Shown here: positions 33,905-45,262 of the stretch, one piece after another | Layout: the number at the start of each line of letters is the position of its first letter | Numbering within the stretch: position 1 is the first letter of the stretch | NCBI RefSeq assembly: GCF_958298935.1 | Contig: NC_084933.1 | Span: 851,001-915,000 of the forward strand | From: Phragmites australis | Taxonomy: Eukaryota; Streptophyta; Magnoliopsida; Poales; Poaceae | DNA length: 64,000 bases | Direction: 5' to 3' | Notes under the pieces: generated by a model | Seen by the model: only the letters and a program-made list of their open reading frames with translations | What the model was told of the DNA's origin: nothing | Databases searched by the model: none | Position numbers and translations under genes: made by a program

Positions 33905-34052
33905 CCACCCTCTCAGGAGGCGGTTAGGACCCCTAACCGCCCTCTCAGAGGGCTGCAGCCCCCTGAGAGGACTGCAGGCGCTTAGTTTTGCAAATACATC
34001 TGCCGGGAATCTATTTATTTAAATTTTTACTAAAAGAATATAAAAAAAACTC
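33905..34052 (-). repeat. MULE terminal inverted repeat, right
   Basis: The inverse partner of the left arm, ending AAAAAAAACTC next to the target duplication. Inner GC-rich palindromes (GGCGGTTAGGACC, GGTCCTAACCGCC-like) can form hairpins. Confidence 0.9.
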
Positions 34053-34062
34053 CACGGAAGAG

Positions 34063-35264
34063 GGCGGGCCTGTGAGACAGCTTCCGGCCCACATTCATGC
34101 AAATATCTTGATGTCTCTCACCAACGGATTCTTCCAATTAGGCCTGTTGTTTGTTTTTATTATACCATCTGGATTCTAATAATCCAGATTCTAGATTATG
34201 AAAATTAAAATCTAAATTATTAGAATAAAAAATAAACATATCCTTAATCACGGTGCGTCCAAAACCTCTAAACAAACGCAACGCTGTATTGGAGCTTCGT
34301 TTCCGCTCAACTCTTTCATCTTTCTTCCCGACGAAGCAACGGGCCGCGAAGACTGTTGGCTGTGCAATGTTCAGGAGTTATTTCACCGTACTTTCAACAA
34401 ATTTTGGCAAAAGTACGATGGCAGACTGTAAAAGACTAAAAGTACACATCAGGTGCGGCTAGTCAAAATTGCCAATTCAAACTTCTGGAAGTCTAGTAGG
34501 AGTAACAGACAATCTCTCGCTTCGAACGTAGCTCATCAAATAGACTTGCAAAGATCCGAGTTCGGGTGCACGACCGCGTCGCGACCTCCTTCTGGTTTGA
34601 CGATTGGATTCCAGTCTGCGTCCACTTCTCCGCCCTGTTCTCACACTCCACACACCCAATATGTCCGTCTCCTCTGTGCTCTCGCCCGCCTCCCACTTCC
34701 CCTCTCTTTTAATTGTTGCCACTTGTGAGCTCCGGGATATTTTTTTAGAAACACCTATACAACTTATAGATATTGTGTCCGACATTGTTTTGGATTTGGA
34801 GCCGGATGACCGGTATTTTGTTTAGGGTCATCTACCTCGACCCGGAAGAATCTCATTGTCGACGTTGCCGAGATAGCTGATCGATCACCACTTCTTCTTG
34901 GACTCGCCTTTTGCTCTGATACCCTGCTGCCGAGACCTGACGCAAACTTTGCATCACTCTCCCCTCCGATTTCATTGCCTCGCCTTGGACTGCCCAATGT
35001 CTTGCCGTCGGTGTGGAACAACCTTGGTGTTTGACATTTCGCGTCACAGGTATAAAGACGCCATGAGCAAGATGCAACTCGACTAATGGCATAGACCATC
35101 TCTCTTTCTCTCCCCACGCTCACCCCCAAGTTTGTGATGCAAGAAAGAGGAGTGGCGTGACAAGTGCCCCGGTGATGGGAAATTCTATATTAAATCCTCT
35201 CAGCATTCATTTTCAATTTTATGTTATTAGTTCTTTTGTAAGCCGCTATATAGTAACGGACTTA
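34063..35264. other. Intergenic region between MULE and CACTA
   Basis: Moderately AT-rich, with short overlapping frames on both strands between 34.3 and 35.1 kb and no recognisable domain. The sequence at 34130-34200 (AGGCCTGTTGTTTG, ATAATCCAGATTCTAGATTA) resembles hAT/MITE-type termini also seen at 45.03-45.26 kb. No gene is supported. Confidence 0.5.
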
Positions 35265-35539
35265 CACTATTATAGATGGCAGTTCATCACTATCGGTTGT
35301 GTAAGAACTGGTAGTAAAAATGTATCACTGCTGGTTTTTAATCCCCCACGCTCGAATCATAATGGATCTGCTAAGAACCTACACTGATGATTTCTATAGT
35401 ATAAAGGGCGATTCCTTTTTTCCCAAACCTAACCACAACAAAGATGATCGACGTACCCGTCATTTTTGCTGTCCTTAAGGTTAGAGCATTCAAAATTTGG
35501 AGAAATCAATATGCTCCAAGGTTAGTAAGATGATCTATA

Positions 35540-36010
35540 TTTTATTTTTAGGTACATTTACTTGCAAGATTACTCTAGGTTTGATGGTTGGAGCTTGTTT
35601 TATGGTGATCAATTTTGAAAGAAGGTAGAGCTCCAATTGAGCTCTAATTTAGAAAAGATTGTAATTTTGTCATGTGAGATGTGTAGAGATAATCTACATT
35701 TCATTTGTAGTTAGATTTACTTGCTAAATTGATTTAGGTTGAAATGTAGGTGGTTGTTTCATGGTGATGAATTTTGGAAGGAGGTAAAGATCCAATTGAG
35801 ATCTAATTTAGAAAATTTTTACAATTTTATCATTGTTAGATGTATAGAGATGATCTACATTTCATTCGTAGTTAGATTTACTTGCTAGATTGCTCTAGGT
35901 TTGAATGTAGGTGGTTATTTTCTGGTAATGAATTTTGGAAGGAGCAAGAGCTCCAATTGAGATCCAATTTAGAAGAAGTCACAATTTTGTCATTGTAGAT
36001 GTATAGAAAT
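35540..36010 (+). repeat. Three tandem-like copies in CACTA 5' region
   Basis: Roughly 180-190-bp units, each containing TTTACTTGCAAGAT/TTTACTTGCTAGAT, GATGAATTTTGGAAGGAGG and CCAATTGAGATCTAATTTAG, followed by GATGTATAGAGATGATCTAC. The inverse of one unit is visible at 21.96-22.14 kb in the intron element. Confidence 0.85.
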
Positions 36011-36402
36011 GATTTAAAGAATAGATTAAAATCACATGTAAATAGATGTGGGTGTGTATATTAAAATCTAGCTCCAACTTTCTAGTACGTGAATTGCATA
36101 TATTTTTAAAGTCTTGAATTTAAATATTAATCTAATGAATTTCCTCTATTCATTAATCAATGTAGTGAATTTAACAAAATTAATAGAATACTATATTGTA
36201 GGTATAACACATCCACCCACGGGTCATATTCAGACACAGCAACCTTTGGAAGGTGGGTCCCCCGATCCGGCCTAAGTGCTGGAAAGAGATGTGTGCTCAA
36301 ATAAGGACCAATCAAGATGCGAGATAATTCAATGAATTTATTCTAAATTTTGAAATATTTAGTGATTATAAATTGTATGAGTTTAATTATAATAATTTAC
36401 AG

Positions 36403-39400
36403 ATGGACTGGTCATGGATATACAAGGATCGTGGGCTAGAGTTCTTTAATGACGTTGAGGATTTTTTGAGGGTTGTCATAGCGTACAAGAAGCCAAAAAG
36501 GAAGTGTGCCGATCATTATATAAGTTGTTCGTGTGTCGATTGCAAAAACGAGAAGTAGTTTTCAAACATAGAGTAAATTCGTGCACATTTGATTTGTAGG
36601 GGTTTTATGGCTGGCTATACCCGTTGGACAGAGCATAGTGAAATTGAAGAGGTTGTGCATGAATGGCAACCAACGGTCAAAGAAGACAGAGACAATGATA
36701 TGACGGCTAACGAAGACTTCAATATGTCAGTATTCGAAGATACTTTTGTCGAGAACGATGGAGATGATACTTTTGTTGGTAACAATGAAGATGAAGACAA
36801 TATAGAACAAATGTTGCACGATGGGGAGGGGTACTTCACTAGTAAAAGACAACATCAATTGTTTCAGCACATGGTAGAGGATTATAAAACACCAGTTTAC
36901 CCGAACTGTAAAGATGAACACAACAAGTTGCATGTGATGCTGACACTGATGCAAATAAAGGCTAGCAATGGTTAGTCAATAAGGGCTTCAATGAATTGTT
37001 AGAATTCTTGAGAGAATTTCTTTCAAGAGAAATGTGTTGCCCAAAAATACGTATCATGCCAAGTAGGTTGTGTGCCTATTGGAATTGGAACTAGAAAAAT
37101 ACATGCATGTGGAAACAAGACTTGGAAGTATGCCGCGTTTGCAATGCATCACGGTACAAGCGCAACATTGATGATATCGAGAGCGATGATGTTGGGGTGA
37201 AGAGAAAGAAGGAAAGATCCCCTGTTAAGGTGGTTTGTTATTTCCATATAATCCTCCATTTGAAGCGATTGTTTGCTAACAAAGTAAATACCGAGTTGAT
37301 ACGATGGCACACCAAACATCGCAAGAAAGATGGAATGCTTATATACCCTGCTGATGGCATGCAATGGAGGAGATTTGATACAAAATATAAGAAATTTAGA
37401 GATGAAGTAAGGAATATAAGGTTCGAGTTGAGTACGGATCAGATGAATCCTTTCAGCAACATGAGAAGTACTCTTAGCACTTGGCCCTGACTCTCTGTAT
37501 CTACAACCTTCCACCTTAGATGTCTATAAAGCGAAAGTACTTTATGATGCCTTTGTTGATTAGTGAGCTGAATCAACCAAGCAAAGATATCGATGTGTAC
37601 CTCAAACCATTGGTTAAAGATCTTCTTATACTGTGAAAAAATGATGTACAGGTATGGGATGAGTGTAAACGTGAGAATTTCACCCTACGCGTAATGTTGT
37701 TCGTAACGAGCTCAAATTGACTTACTCTTGGTAACCTATCAGGACAGATAGTAAAAGAATACAATGGATGTGTTCAGTGCTTGGAGGAAATAGGGGGCCA
37801 ATGGCTGACGAACAGTCGGAAAATGATCTTCATGGGTCACTGTAGGTTCCTTCGTTCGGATCACCCATACCGTAAGAATTAAAGAGCTTTTGACGGGACA
37901 ATGGAGCCTCGTCAAGCTAAGAATATTTGCACTGGATAACTCGTTTTTAAGATGGTAAAGAAACTTAGAATTGTACTTAGAAAGGGGCCAGACAGTACAA
38001 AATTTCCGGCTGAGTAACATGCTCCTATGTGGAAAAAGAGATCAATATTTTGGTTGCTACCTTATTGAAAGTATCTTATGATCCAATACGCAATCGATAT
38101 CATGCACGTGGAGAAGAATGTATTTGATGGCTTGATTGGTACCTTATTAGACATATCTAGTAAAACAAAAATACACTAAATGCACGGTTGGATCTAGAAG
38201 AAATGAACCTTAGGAATGACCTACATTACATACAATTAGACAATGGCAAAAAGAAACTTCCCACAGCTTGCTATACTATGAGCAAGAAAGAGAAAATTAG
38301 CCTGTGTGGTTGCTTGCGTGATGTCAAAATTCCGACTAGTTACTCCTCCAACATCAGGAGCTTAGTAAACATGAAAAATAACAAGTTAGTTGACATGAAG
38401 TCTTATGATTATCACGTGATGATGGTGTAGATGTTTTTAGTTGCAATTAGAGGTATTATGCCGGATAAGGTCCGAGACCCAATCATTAAGCTGTGTTCGT
38501 TCTTCAACGTAATTTCACAAATGGTCATTGATCCATACTACATGTCAGTTTGAGACTATTTTCCCTTCAATATATTTTTTTTATATAATGTCCCATCTAA
38601 TTGTTTACATTGTGGGTGAGATAAAGAGCTTTAGCCCCATGTTTCTACATTAGATGTATCCTTACAAAAGTTTCTTGGAGGTTTTGAAGAAATATGTTCG
38701 TAATCGAGGTCGCCTGAAAGGTTGCATTGCCTAAGGGTGGACTATGGAGGAGGTAATTGAGTTTTGCATTGACTATATGAAACTGAACGCGATTGATATG
38801 CCTATATCTGGCTATGAGGAGATGCTAAAGGGGAAATAGATGATAGGTCATACTTCAATCCATATCAAAGATCATGTTTCATTCACTCCAGCATATTTCA
38901 CAATTTTGCAACAATTAGTTGTAGTGGGTCTATGTGTCATTATGCACGTGAGCATGCTACGCTACACAAATCCAATGAAGTTAGAGGATTGGATCGCAAG
39001 AGAGCATGGAGATAATTATGGTAATTGGTTACATAAACACATGATGGGTAAGGATACCGACGATGCTCAGTTGGAACTGCTATCTAATGGCCTGTCAACT
39101 ACGATTCGCACATTCCAAGCATACGAGATTAACGACTATACATTTTATACGAGAGCACAAGAAAACAAGAGCACTAACCAAAATAGCGGTGTCCGTATTG
39201 AAGTCTATGACTGCGCTAGCAATAGGAAGACCTACTATGGATTCATAGAGGAGATTTGGGAGCTTGAATATAGCTAGCTAAGTGTCCCTCTATTTTGATG
39301 CCAATGGGTCAAACTCCCAGGGGGAGTCAAGGTCGACAAGTATGGTATGACTACCATGGATCTCAAACTCATTGGATACAGAGAATAATCATTCGTGTTT

Positions 39401-39640
39401 TCCAAGGATGTTGCATAAGTCTTCTATATAAAGGACCTGGACCCAACTAACAAGGAGGAGTGTCACATGGTTCTTCAAGAAAAAAGAAAATTTGTTGGTG
39501 TTAAGGATGTTGTCGACGAAGAAGACTATGATAAATTCGATGACCTGCCTCCTTTTGGAGAGAATGTCAAACTACCTCTCATTAATGACACCGAGAAAGC
39601 TGCCTACATATGCCGCGACCATAACGAAACATTAATCGTT
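36403..39640 (+). pseudogene. CACTA TNP2-type transposase, decayed
   Basis: The first part, DWSWIYKDRGLEFFNDVEDF then KCADHYISCSCVDCKNEK (36403-36558), is the transposase-associated N-terminal domain. Next is YTRWTEHSE with an acidic linker (NIEQMLHDGEGYFTSKRQHQ), CPKIRIMPSRLCAYW-like text, and the TNP2 core start WKQDLEVCRVCNASRYKRN (37107). It continues through LKRLFANK, ADGMQWRRFDTKYKKF and NIRFELSTDQMNPFSNM (37490). Further pieces are LRNDLHYIQLDNGKKKL and SYDYHVMM (38188-38430), DWIAREHGDNYGNWL (about 38990) and [17 protein letters not shown] (39277). Many stops and shifts separate them. Confidence 0.85.
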
Positions 39641-41200
39641 TAATGAAACCAGCTTTTATGTATTTGCTAAAATTTATATAAATTTAAGATAATCTTTAAT
39701 TTGTATCGAGGACATGTATGGATGACATAAGAATATGCTTCAAGGGCATGTATGCAGTAATAATATGCTTTAATTTATATTTAGGGTATGTATTAACTAA
39801 GAAGCTTGATTTTTTTATTAACAATATGCGTTGCCTTATGTAACAAAAATATATAATACAAGAATATAGCATAATATATGAGATTGTATTAAGAACATGT
39901 ATTAAATATATGCATATAGAATATGTAATAGAAGAATATTTTCACAGAAAAAATGAAATGATCAGTGATGATTCTAAGTAATAACCTACACTAATGCCTT
40001 ATCTGTATAGCCAATAGTTAGCCGCAGGCCTCGCTCGCTCCATTCAACCCGCTGCCGCCACCTCCTTTGCGCTCTACCGCACGCCACACCGACGCGCTGC
40101 TCCTCCTCCCGACGCTGCTATCTCCTCTACGCTCTGCCGCACGCTGTGCTGACACGCCGCCACCTCCTCTCGATGCATCACCCCACAATCGATAGCCGCC
40201 TCCTCCCAGCGTGACCCAGACGCCAGCAACCTCCGACGCGTGACCCTAACACCGGCCGCCAACCAAAGGCGACATGGGGCCGTCTTCTTCCTTACTGTTG
40301 GCTGCCTGAGCCCCTCCTCTTCATCGACCGCCTACTCTGGCCATCCTTGGTCCAAACCGACCCTACCACAAGCTCACCCAAGCCGAGGTAAAGCTTCCAT
40401 ACCCCTCCCCTTTCTCTGTTTCTCACCATGGCGCACCACCGCCGCCAGCCCACCTCCGTCACCCGCCATGGCCACCGCCAAGCCACCTGCGGCAGTTGCA
40501 TGGCACCACTAATAGCTCAAACCGGGTCTCCATCGTGCGTTGAAGGTCGTGGATCCCTTCTCTAGCCAAGCCACCGCCCAGCTCACCGCTGGCGAGCGCT
40601 CTAGAGCCGACCGTCGCCATTCCCCTTCCCCATTTCAATTTTGACTGTGATCAACATTTGGACCAGGTCAATGTGGGCCCTGGCCCTACTTTCATGTGTC
40701 TGGCTGAATGCATGGCTATAGAAAAAGACTTAAGGTTTGGTTGATTTTGAGAAATTCTAGAGAAATGCAAAAAGGGGTTTATTTGCACACTAGTAATTTG
40801 AGTGACATTTGTATAATTCATAATAAATTATGTACAACTAAGAAAAATGCAAAACCAAGTTTGTTAGTTTTGTTTTGTCATTCTATACATGATAAAAATA
40901 CATGCATGCATGAAATGTTCACTGAGTACTTCCCCCATTTAAGTTTGTTTGAGCTACCTCATTTAATTTTGGTTTAAAAACTGCAAGCATGTAATTTTTC
41001 ATGCATTTAGCAATTTTCATGTATTTAGTGAATTTTACATGTTCATAATATGAATATATATTTGGCATGTAAATCATAACATATATTATACAATTTTTAT
41101 GTATTTACAATTTCATGTAATTCAGGACTTCATGTAATTAGAATATCATGTTTTAAGAATTTTTATGTAGGAATGACACGTCCAAAATCCAACCGCCACG
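39641..41200. other. CACTA interior between its two genes
   Basis: AT-rich sequence with repeated TATGTATT/ACATGTAT words, then a GC-rich block at 40.02-40.65 kb whose frames are Pro/Ala-rich and unassigned, then AT-rich sequence again (CATGTAATT-type words). No separate gene. Confidence 0.5.
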
Positions 41201-41285
41201 CACGGCCCTGCCTTGCCCCCCCTCCTATACAAGGCCCATCCTTAGACCTGGGTCCAACCTCGGTACAAGTTGAGCCTGCAAATAC

Positions 41286-42404
41286 TTGAAGGAGTCTACG
41301 ATAGAACATATACTACAAGAACAAGATTTAAAAAGATTTTTTGAAGAAACAGAAATGACAAGAGACCAACTTCTAGATGAGTCCCTAGCGCTAAAAGCAA
41401 CTATGAGATGGAAATTTAAGGTGGGCGAATTGTTGGTCAAGCCAGACATGTGGAACATCCTAATATTTCAACTTCGGAAATTCTATGCGTGATATATGAA
41501 GGAGTCGAGGGAGGGTAGACAAATGTTCGAGGCCAGATACAAGCATCGAGATTTCCTCCACAGGGACAGCACTCTTTTGATATTATGCGGGGAAATGTAT
41601 CAAGTGTACCAGTAAGATACACTCAATGTGTCTATCATGAGTTGCTGGACTCTGTAAGTGTCATATATGTATAATTTACAGTATATATTTTGTACCATTA
41701 GATTGAATGTCTTAACTTATTTTCTTTATGTAGAATGGAGGTACACAAATACAGGACGGATGGCATCCACCACGTGAGATTCATCGACCCTTTTAAAGTA
41801 AACCCGACAATGATCCGAACCAAACCAAAAGAAACCAATGACTATGCATTAGAGTGTATTATGAAGCTACAATTGAATAAATACATACTTTTACTCTACC
41901 ACTTTGGGTATATGTTTCCCTGCATGAATGTTCTACTTTTTTTGAGCAACACAATGTTAGAAATTAGGACAAACTAACATATGGTGATATATGTGCAGTT
42001 ATCACTAGATCCTCTTTATCATCCAGCTAGACATTAGCAAGATCGTTGTCTTGGACTCACAAAATAATTCAAAAGAAAACTACCAATCCGTCATTGACAT
42101 GCTACAAAGATAAAATTGATCATTTCATTATTGCTCTTGTAATATTTGATTTTATTGAATTTAAGTCTACTTACAATAATAATCACACACATACATAGTG
42201 TACACGCGATACATCAAGAAGTGTGTTAGACACCGGCCATACGCAAAAGAATGGATAGTCCAACACGATTTTTCTAGTAGGAAGCAGGGCGTATGCAACA
42301 ATTTATGTAGTTTTTATATATGGGAATTCATGCACGAATTCACCGAAGACACACCGCTCGAGGAGATCGATGTTGAGGTAAGCGATATATATATTGATGA
42401 CTAA
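41286..42404 (+). pseudogene. CACTA second ORF, Ulp1-like protease related
   Basis: Pieces in order are MKESTIEHILQEQDLKRFFE to WKFKVGELLVKPDMWNI (41286-41492), then EVHKYRTDGIHHVRFIDPF with YILLLYHFGYMFPC (41735-41977), then IKKCVRHRPYAKEWIVQHD with CNNLCSFYIWEFMHEFTE (42198-42404). The last segment corresponds in position to the GCD-L-CGYYVCEFM region of C48 (Ulp1-like) peptidases found in CACTA elements. Here the residues around the expected catalytic Cys read QGVCNNLCSFYIWEF. Stops separate the pieces. Assignment to the family is by arrangement and general pattern, so it is less certain than that of the transposase. Confidence 0.6.
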
Positions 42405-43112
42405 TTTTCAGGTTTAATATGTATTCATAAAGATTGATTTCTTTAATTCTTGAAACTACAACTCCTCAAGCTGGCCACGGATCATCTCTTGCATATTGAA
42501 ATCAACGTACTTCAAGAACAAATTGCCGAGTTCATCAATAACCATATCATTAGTCCAATTTTTGAGTACCATGAAATTGACTGATTAACCTCATTACCTC
42601 CATCTAACAAGAAAAGACAGAGTTCAGGCCTTTCGATTAGTAAGAAATCTTAAACTATTTATCCTTGTTGTAATGAAATTTGACATATATGCGGTATATA
42701 TATGCTATGATAAGACTTGATATTTTATGATTTAAATTTATGTATGTTATGATAAAACTTGACGTTTTGTGAATTAAATTTATATATGCATGTTGATAAA
42801 TATGCCGTACACTATTAACCGCAACAGCCAAAATTTGAAAATAGGCACGCCACGTTATTAGCGGCAACCGTCAAAATTTGAAAAGGGAGGGAAACCAATA
42901 TCACTGCCGCATGATAAAACCAATTGGCACTAATAGTCCACCTATCACTACTGGTTGGAGCTACGAACCGGTAATGATGGAGACTTTCAGTGCTGATTAT
43001 GGAACCGGCACTGATAGTCACTAACTATCAGTACCGAATAATCAGTAACGGTTCAATACCCACTACTGTTGCGATTTTGAACCGCCATTAATGACATGTT
43101 TTGTAAGTAATG

Positions 43113-44145
43113 TTATGATTTACACAATGTGTATTCAAAATTTTTGCATGCCGAAAATATTCAATGTAAAATTATTCTCATATCGGCCAAAATCATGGTA
43201 TAGAACAAACATTTACACTTCAGCTAACGTCTCAAATAATTAGGGAAATTATTAAGAATCATAGAACCTAACTTTTGCCTTGAAAGCGAGATATCATGTA
43301 TCGGCCTTAAATTGCATGAGATTTTTTCCACTCGTTTTGTTCAGAGAAAAGATCTCGTTCAAAATATGTTAGCCATTCGGCTTGGGGAATCTGGAGTAGT
43401 CAGTGTTTTTCTATTAGACTGATGGACTATGTGGCTCTCACAAGTGTGCGTGGGCGGTTGGAAGTGCAAGGGAATGATAAACTCTACTAGAGTATTTTAG
43501 CCATCCTCACCCGAATTTTTGTCTTTCCTTCCGCTATCACAGAAAACACTCATATAAGAATTAATCTTTCCCACGGTTATTTTAGAACCGTGAAACAAAA
43601 ATGACCTTTTTATCTCTCACGGACTCAATTGAAAGCTGTGAGACACAGAGCATATGGCTTGAACACTCTAAAACCATGAGAGATAGTATCAATTTGAAAC
43701 CGTCCCAGTTTATAAAATGTTCTGGAATTGTGGAAAATACAAGGGGCGTATCCTCTGACACGAAGAAGCAATGTCAACTGAATAAATACTGTAGCGATTT
43801 TACTGTATACTACTTTAGTGTAGCGATTTTACTGTAGCAAACAATCAGACACATCCATTTCAGATCTAACGGTTGATAAGAGATCAATATCACAGCTACT
43901 GTTCACCGGTGACATTGCTTTAGCAATGTTAGAGGATGCGAATCCTTGACTTTGACGGTTCCTGTCACCCATCTGTCAGAGACATCAGAGACATTCTTCT
44001 GCGCTGGGAATCTTAAAAGCCCTCACCAACTCCAGCATTGCCCTCACTCGACCACCAAAAACCTCCAACCATTCCCCATTGCCCTCTCAACATCGCCTCC
44101 CTACCGCCGTGCTCCGTCGCTGACTGGATCCTCGCCGCTCGAAGT
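43113..44145. other. Intergenic region with remnant repeats
   Basis: No gene is supported. Repeated pieces with CACGG-TT-GAACCGTGA-type symmetry occur at 43570-43740, suggesting the ends of a further unrecognised transposon. The 43900-43960 region (TTTAGCAATGTTAGAGGATG) resembles repeat-associated sequence. Confidence 0.4.
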
Positions 44146-44524
44146 GATGGATCCTGACTCACCAATTCATTGGCCGAGTTCGTCATCGTCCGAGAAGGAG
44201 GAGCCCATGATGGACTGGTGGGACTCGAAGGAGGACCTCGACCCCGATGAGCTCTACTTCTACGAGGGCGCTCCGCCGCTATCTAGCTCGAATGAGAAGG
44301 CGATGCCCCCAGGTTTGGATGCTGAGGAAGATGAGGTGGAGGGCGGCGACTCCAACGTGGAGGAGGTCGACAGCAATGCCGCCTCATAGGACCTCGACGT
44401 TGTGCAGGATCTCAAAGACTTGGTGTACTTCGAGGGCTCTGACGTCGAATCTAAGGAGGAGCTGGAGGAAGGCATAGAGGTGGATGCAAGGGGGCACGGT
44501 GAGTCCGCTCGCAGCTCCCGGTAG
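44146..44524 (+). pseudogene. Acidic Ser/Glu-rich ORF with in-frame stop
   Basis: From the ATG at 44146 the frame reads MDPDSP, SSSSSEKEEP, MMDWWDSKEDLDPDELYFYE and SSSNEKAMPPGLDAEEDE, up to a TAG at 44387. Beyond it the same frame stays open as DLDVVQDLKDLVYFEGSDVE until 44524. The composition resembles short acidic ORFs that accompany grass transposons, including those at 0.14-0.39 and 6.1-6.6 kb, although no direct alignment is obvious. An alternative is a small host gene. Its function is unknown. Confidence 0.35.
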
Positions 44525-45027
44525 GTGCGATGCTACCACCACCAGCGGTGAATGATCTTGATTATCTGGGTCAACCACCGGGGTTCAAACCATTGGCAGG
44601 TGGTGATGCGTCGTGTGCAAGCGTGGTCAACTACGTGATCAGTGGCGGGCCGAACAAGCGTTGTAGATTGTTTTATGATTAGTCAGATGTAGGTGTCATG
44701 CTAATTCGAATTGCTGGATTTTATGTACAATCTGGATCTTTTTTAGAAACTGATCTTTCTTTTGGTAACTATAAAAAGATCAATTAGTAGCTAGTAAAAC
44801 TAAAGATGCAATGCTAGCATATCTAGTGATCTTCTTTTGTGTATAATGAAAAGATTGGTCTTTATATTAAATTTAGTTCTATTTAAATTACCTTGTGTTA
44901 TTATGTCAATGTATGATTTAAATTTGTAAGTTAATGTTATTTAAATTCATATGATTTAAGTTTCTAAGTTATTGTGTTATTGTTTTACTGATGTAGTAAT
45001 ACATTAAAAGCATTAAATTCTGCTATC

Positions 45028-45262
45028 ATTGTTTGTTTCAGCTGACAGATTATGAATCATAATTCACAATCTCTAGCGGGACAAATAAGGCCTTAATCAT
45101 AATCTAACTTGTAACAATCTAACCTCTAGATTATAACAATCCAACAATCTAGGTTCCATCAACTTCTACAGATTGTACAATCCAGCTTCTTATAATTCAG
45201 TTTTTTACAATCTAAAATCTATAAGTTGCTTTTCATAATCTCTAGCTGAAACAAACAGGCCC
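45028..45262. mobile_element. MITE-like element, about 235 bp
   Basis: The left end TTTGTTTCAGCTGACAGATT and the right end, inverse TGTTTGTTTCAGCTAGAGATT, pair over about 24 bases with a few differences. The centre is rich in AATCTA/TAGATT and ACAATCT words. The right flank reads CAGGCCCTA, a typical grass GGCCTGTTTGTTT element end. No certain target duplication, so the superfamily (hAT or PIF) is open. Confidence 0.6.

Larger units (their letters stand above)
28098..34052 (-). mobile_element. MULE (MuDR-type) carrying a PMD gene
   Basis: The termini are GAGTTTTTTTTT and its inverse AAAAAAAACTC. The arms stay inverted-repeat for over 100 bp, sharing AAATAAATAGATTCCCGGC, AGATGTATTTGCAAAACTA and CTCTCAGAGGGCGGTTAG. 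A perfect 10-bp direct repeat, CACGGAAGAG, flanks it (28088-28097 and 34053-34062), within the 9-11 bp expected for Mutator-like elements. On the minus strand it encodes, in order, a MuDR transposase, a plant mobile domain protein and a coiled-coil protein. Frameshifts and stops show recent loss of autonomy, yet borders and domains are well preserved. Confidence 0.93.
35265..43112 (+). mobile_element. Second autonomous-type CACTA (7.8 kb), decayed
   Basis: It starts CACTATTATAGATGGCAG and ends GACATGTTTTGTAAGTAATG, the inverse of a CATTACTTACAAAACATG terminus. Both are diverged CACTA ends. A TTA triplet flanks both sides (35262-35264 and 43113-43115). Subterminal ATCACTATCGGTTG/GAACTGGTAGTA motifs occur at 35285-35340 and their inverse at 42890-43080. 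A direct repeat of about 180 bp (three copies, GTAGTTAGATTTACTTGCTA landmark) fills 35.5-36.0 kb. It encodes a broken TNP2 transposase and a broken Ulp1-associated second ORF, in the same order as the intron CACTA. Confidence 0.85.

Noticed and set aside
40240..40512. Pro/Ala/Thr-rich frames in the second CACTA
   Set aside because: Low-complexity GC block between transposase and second ORF, with frames open on both strands. Listed only as element interior.
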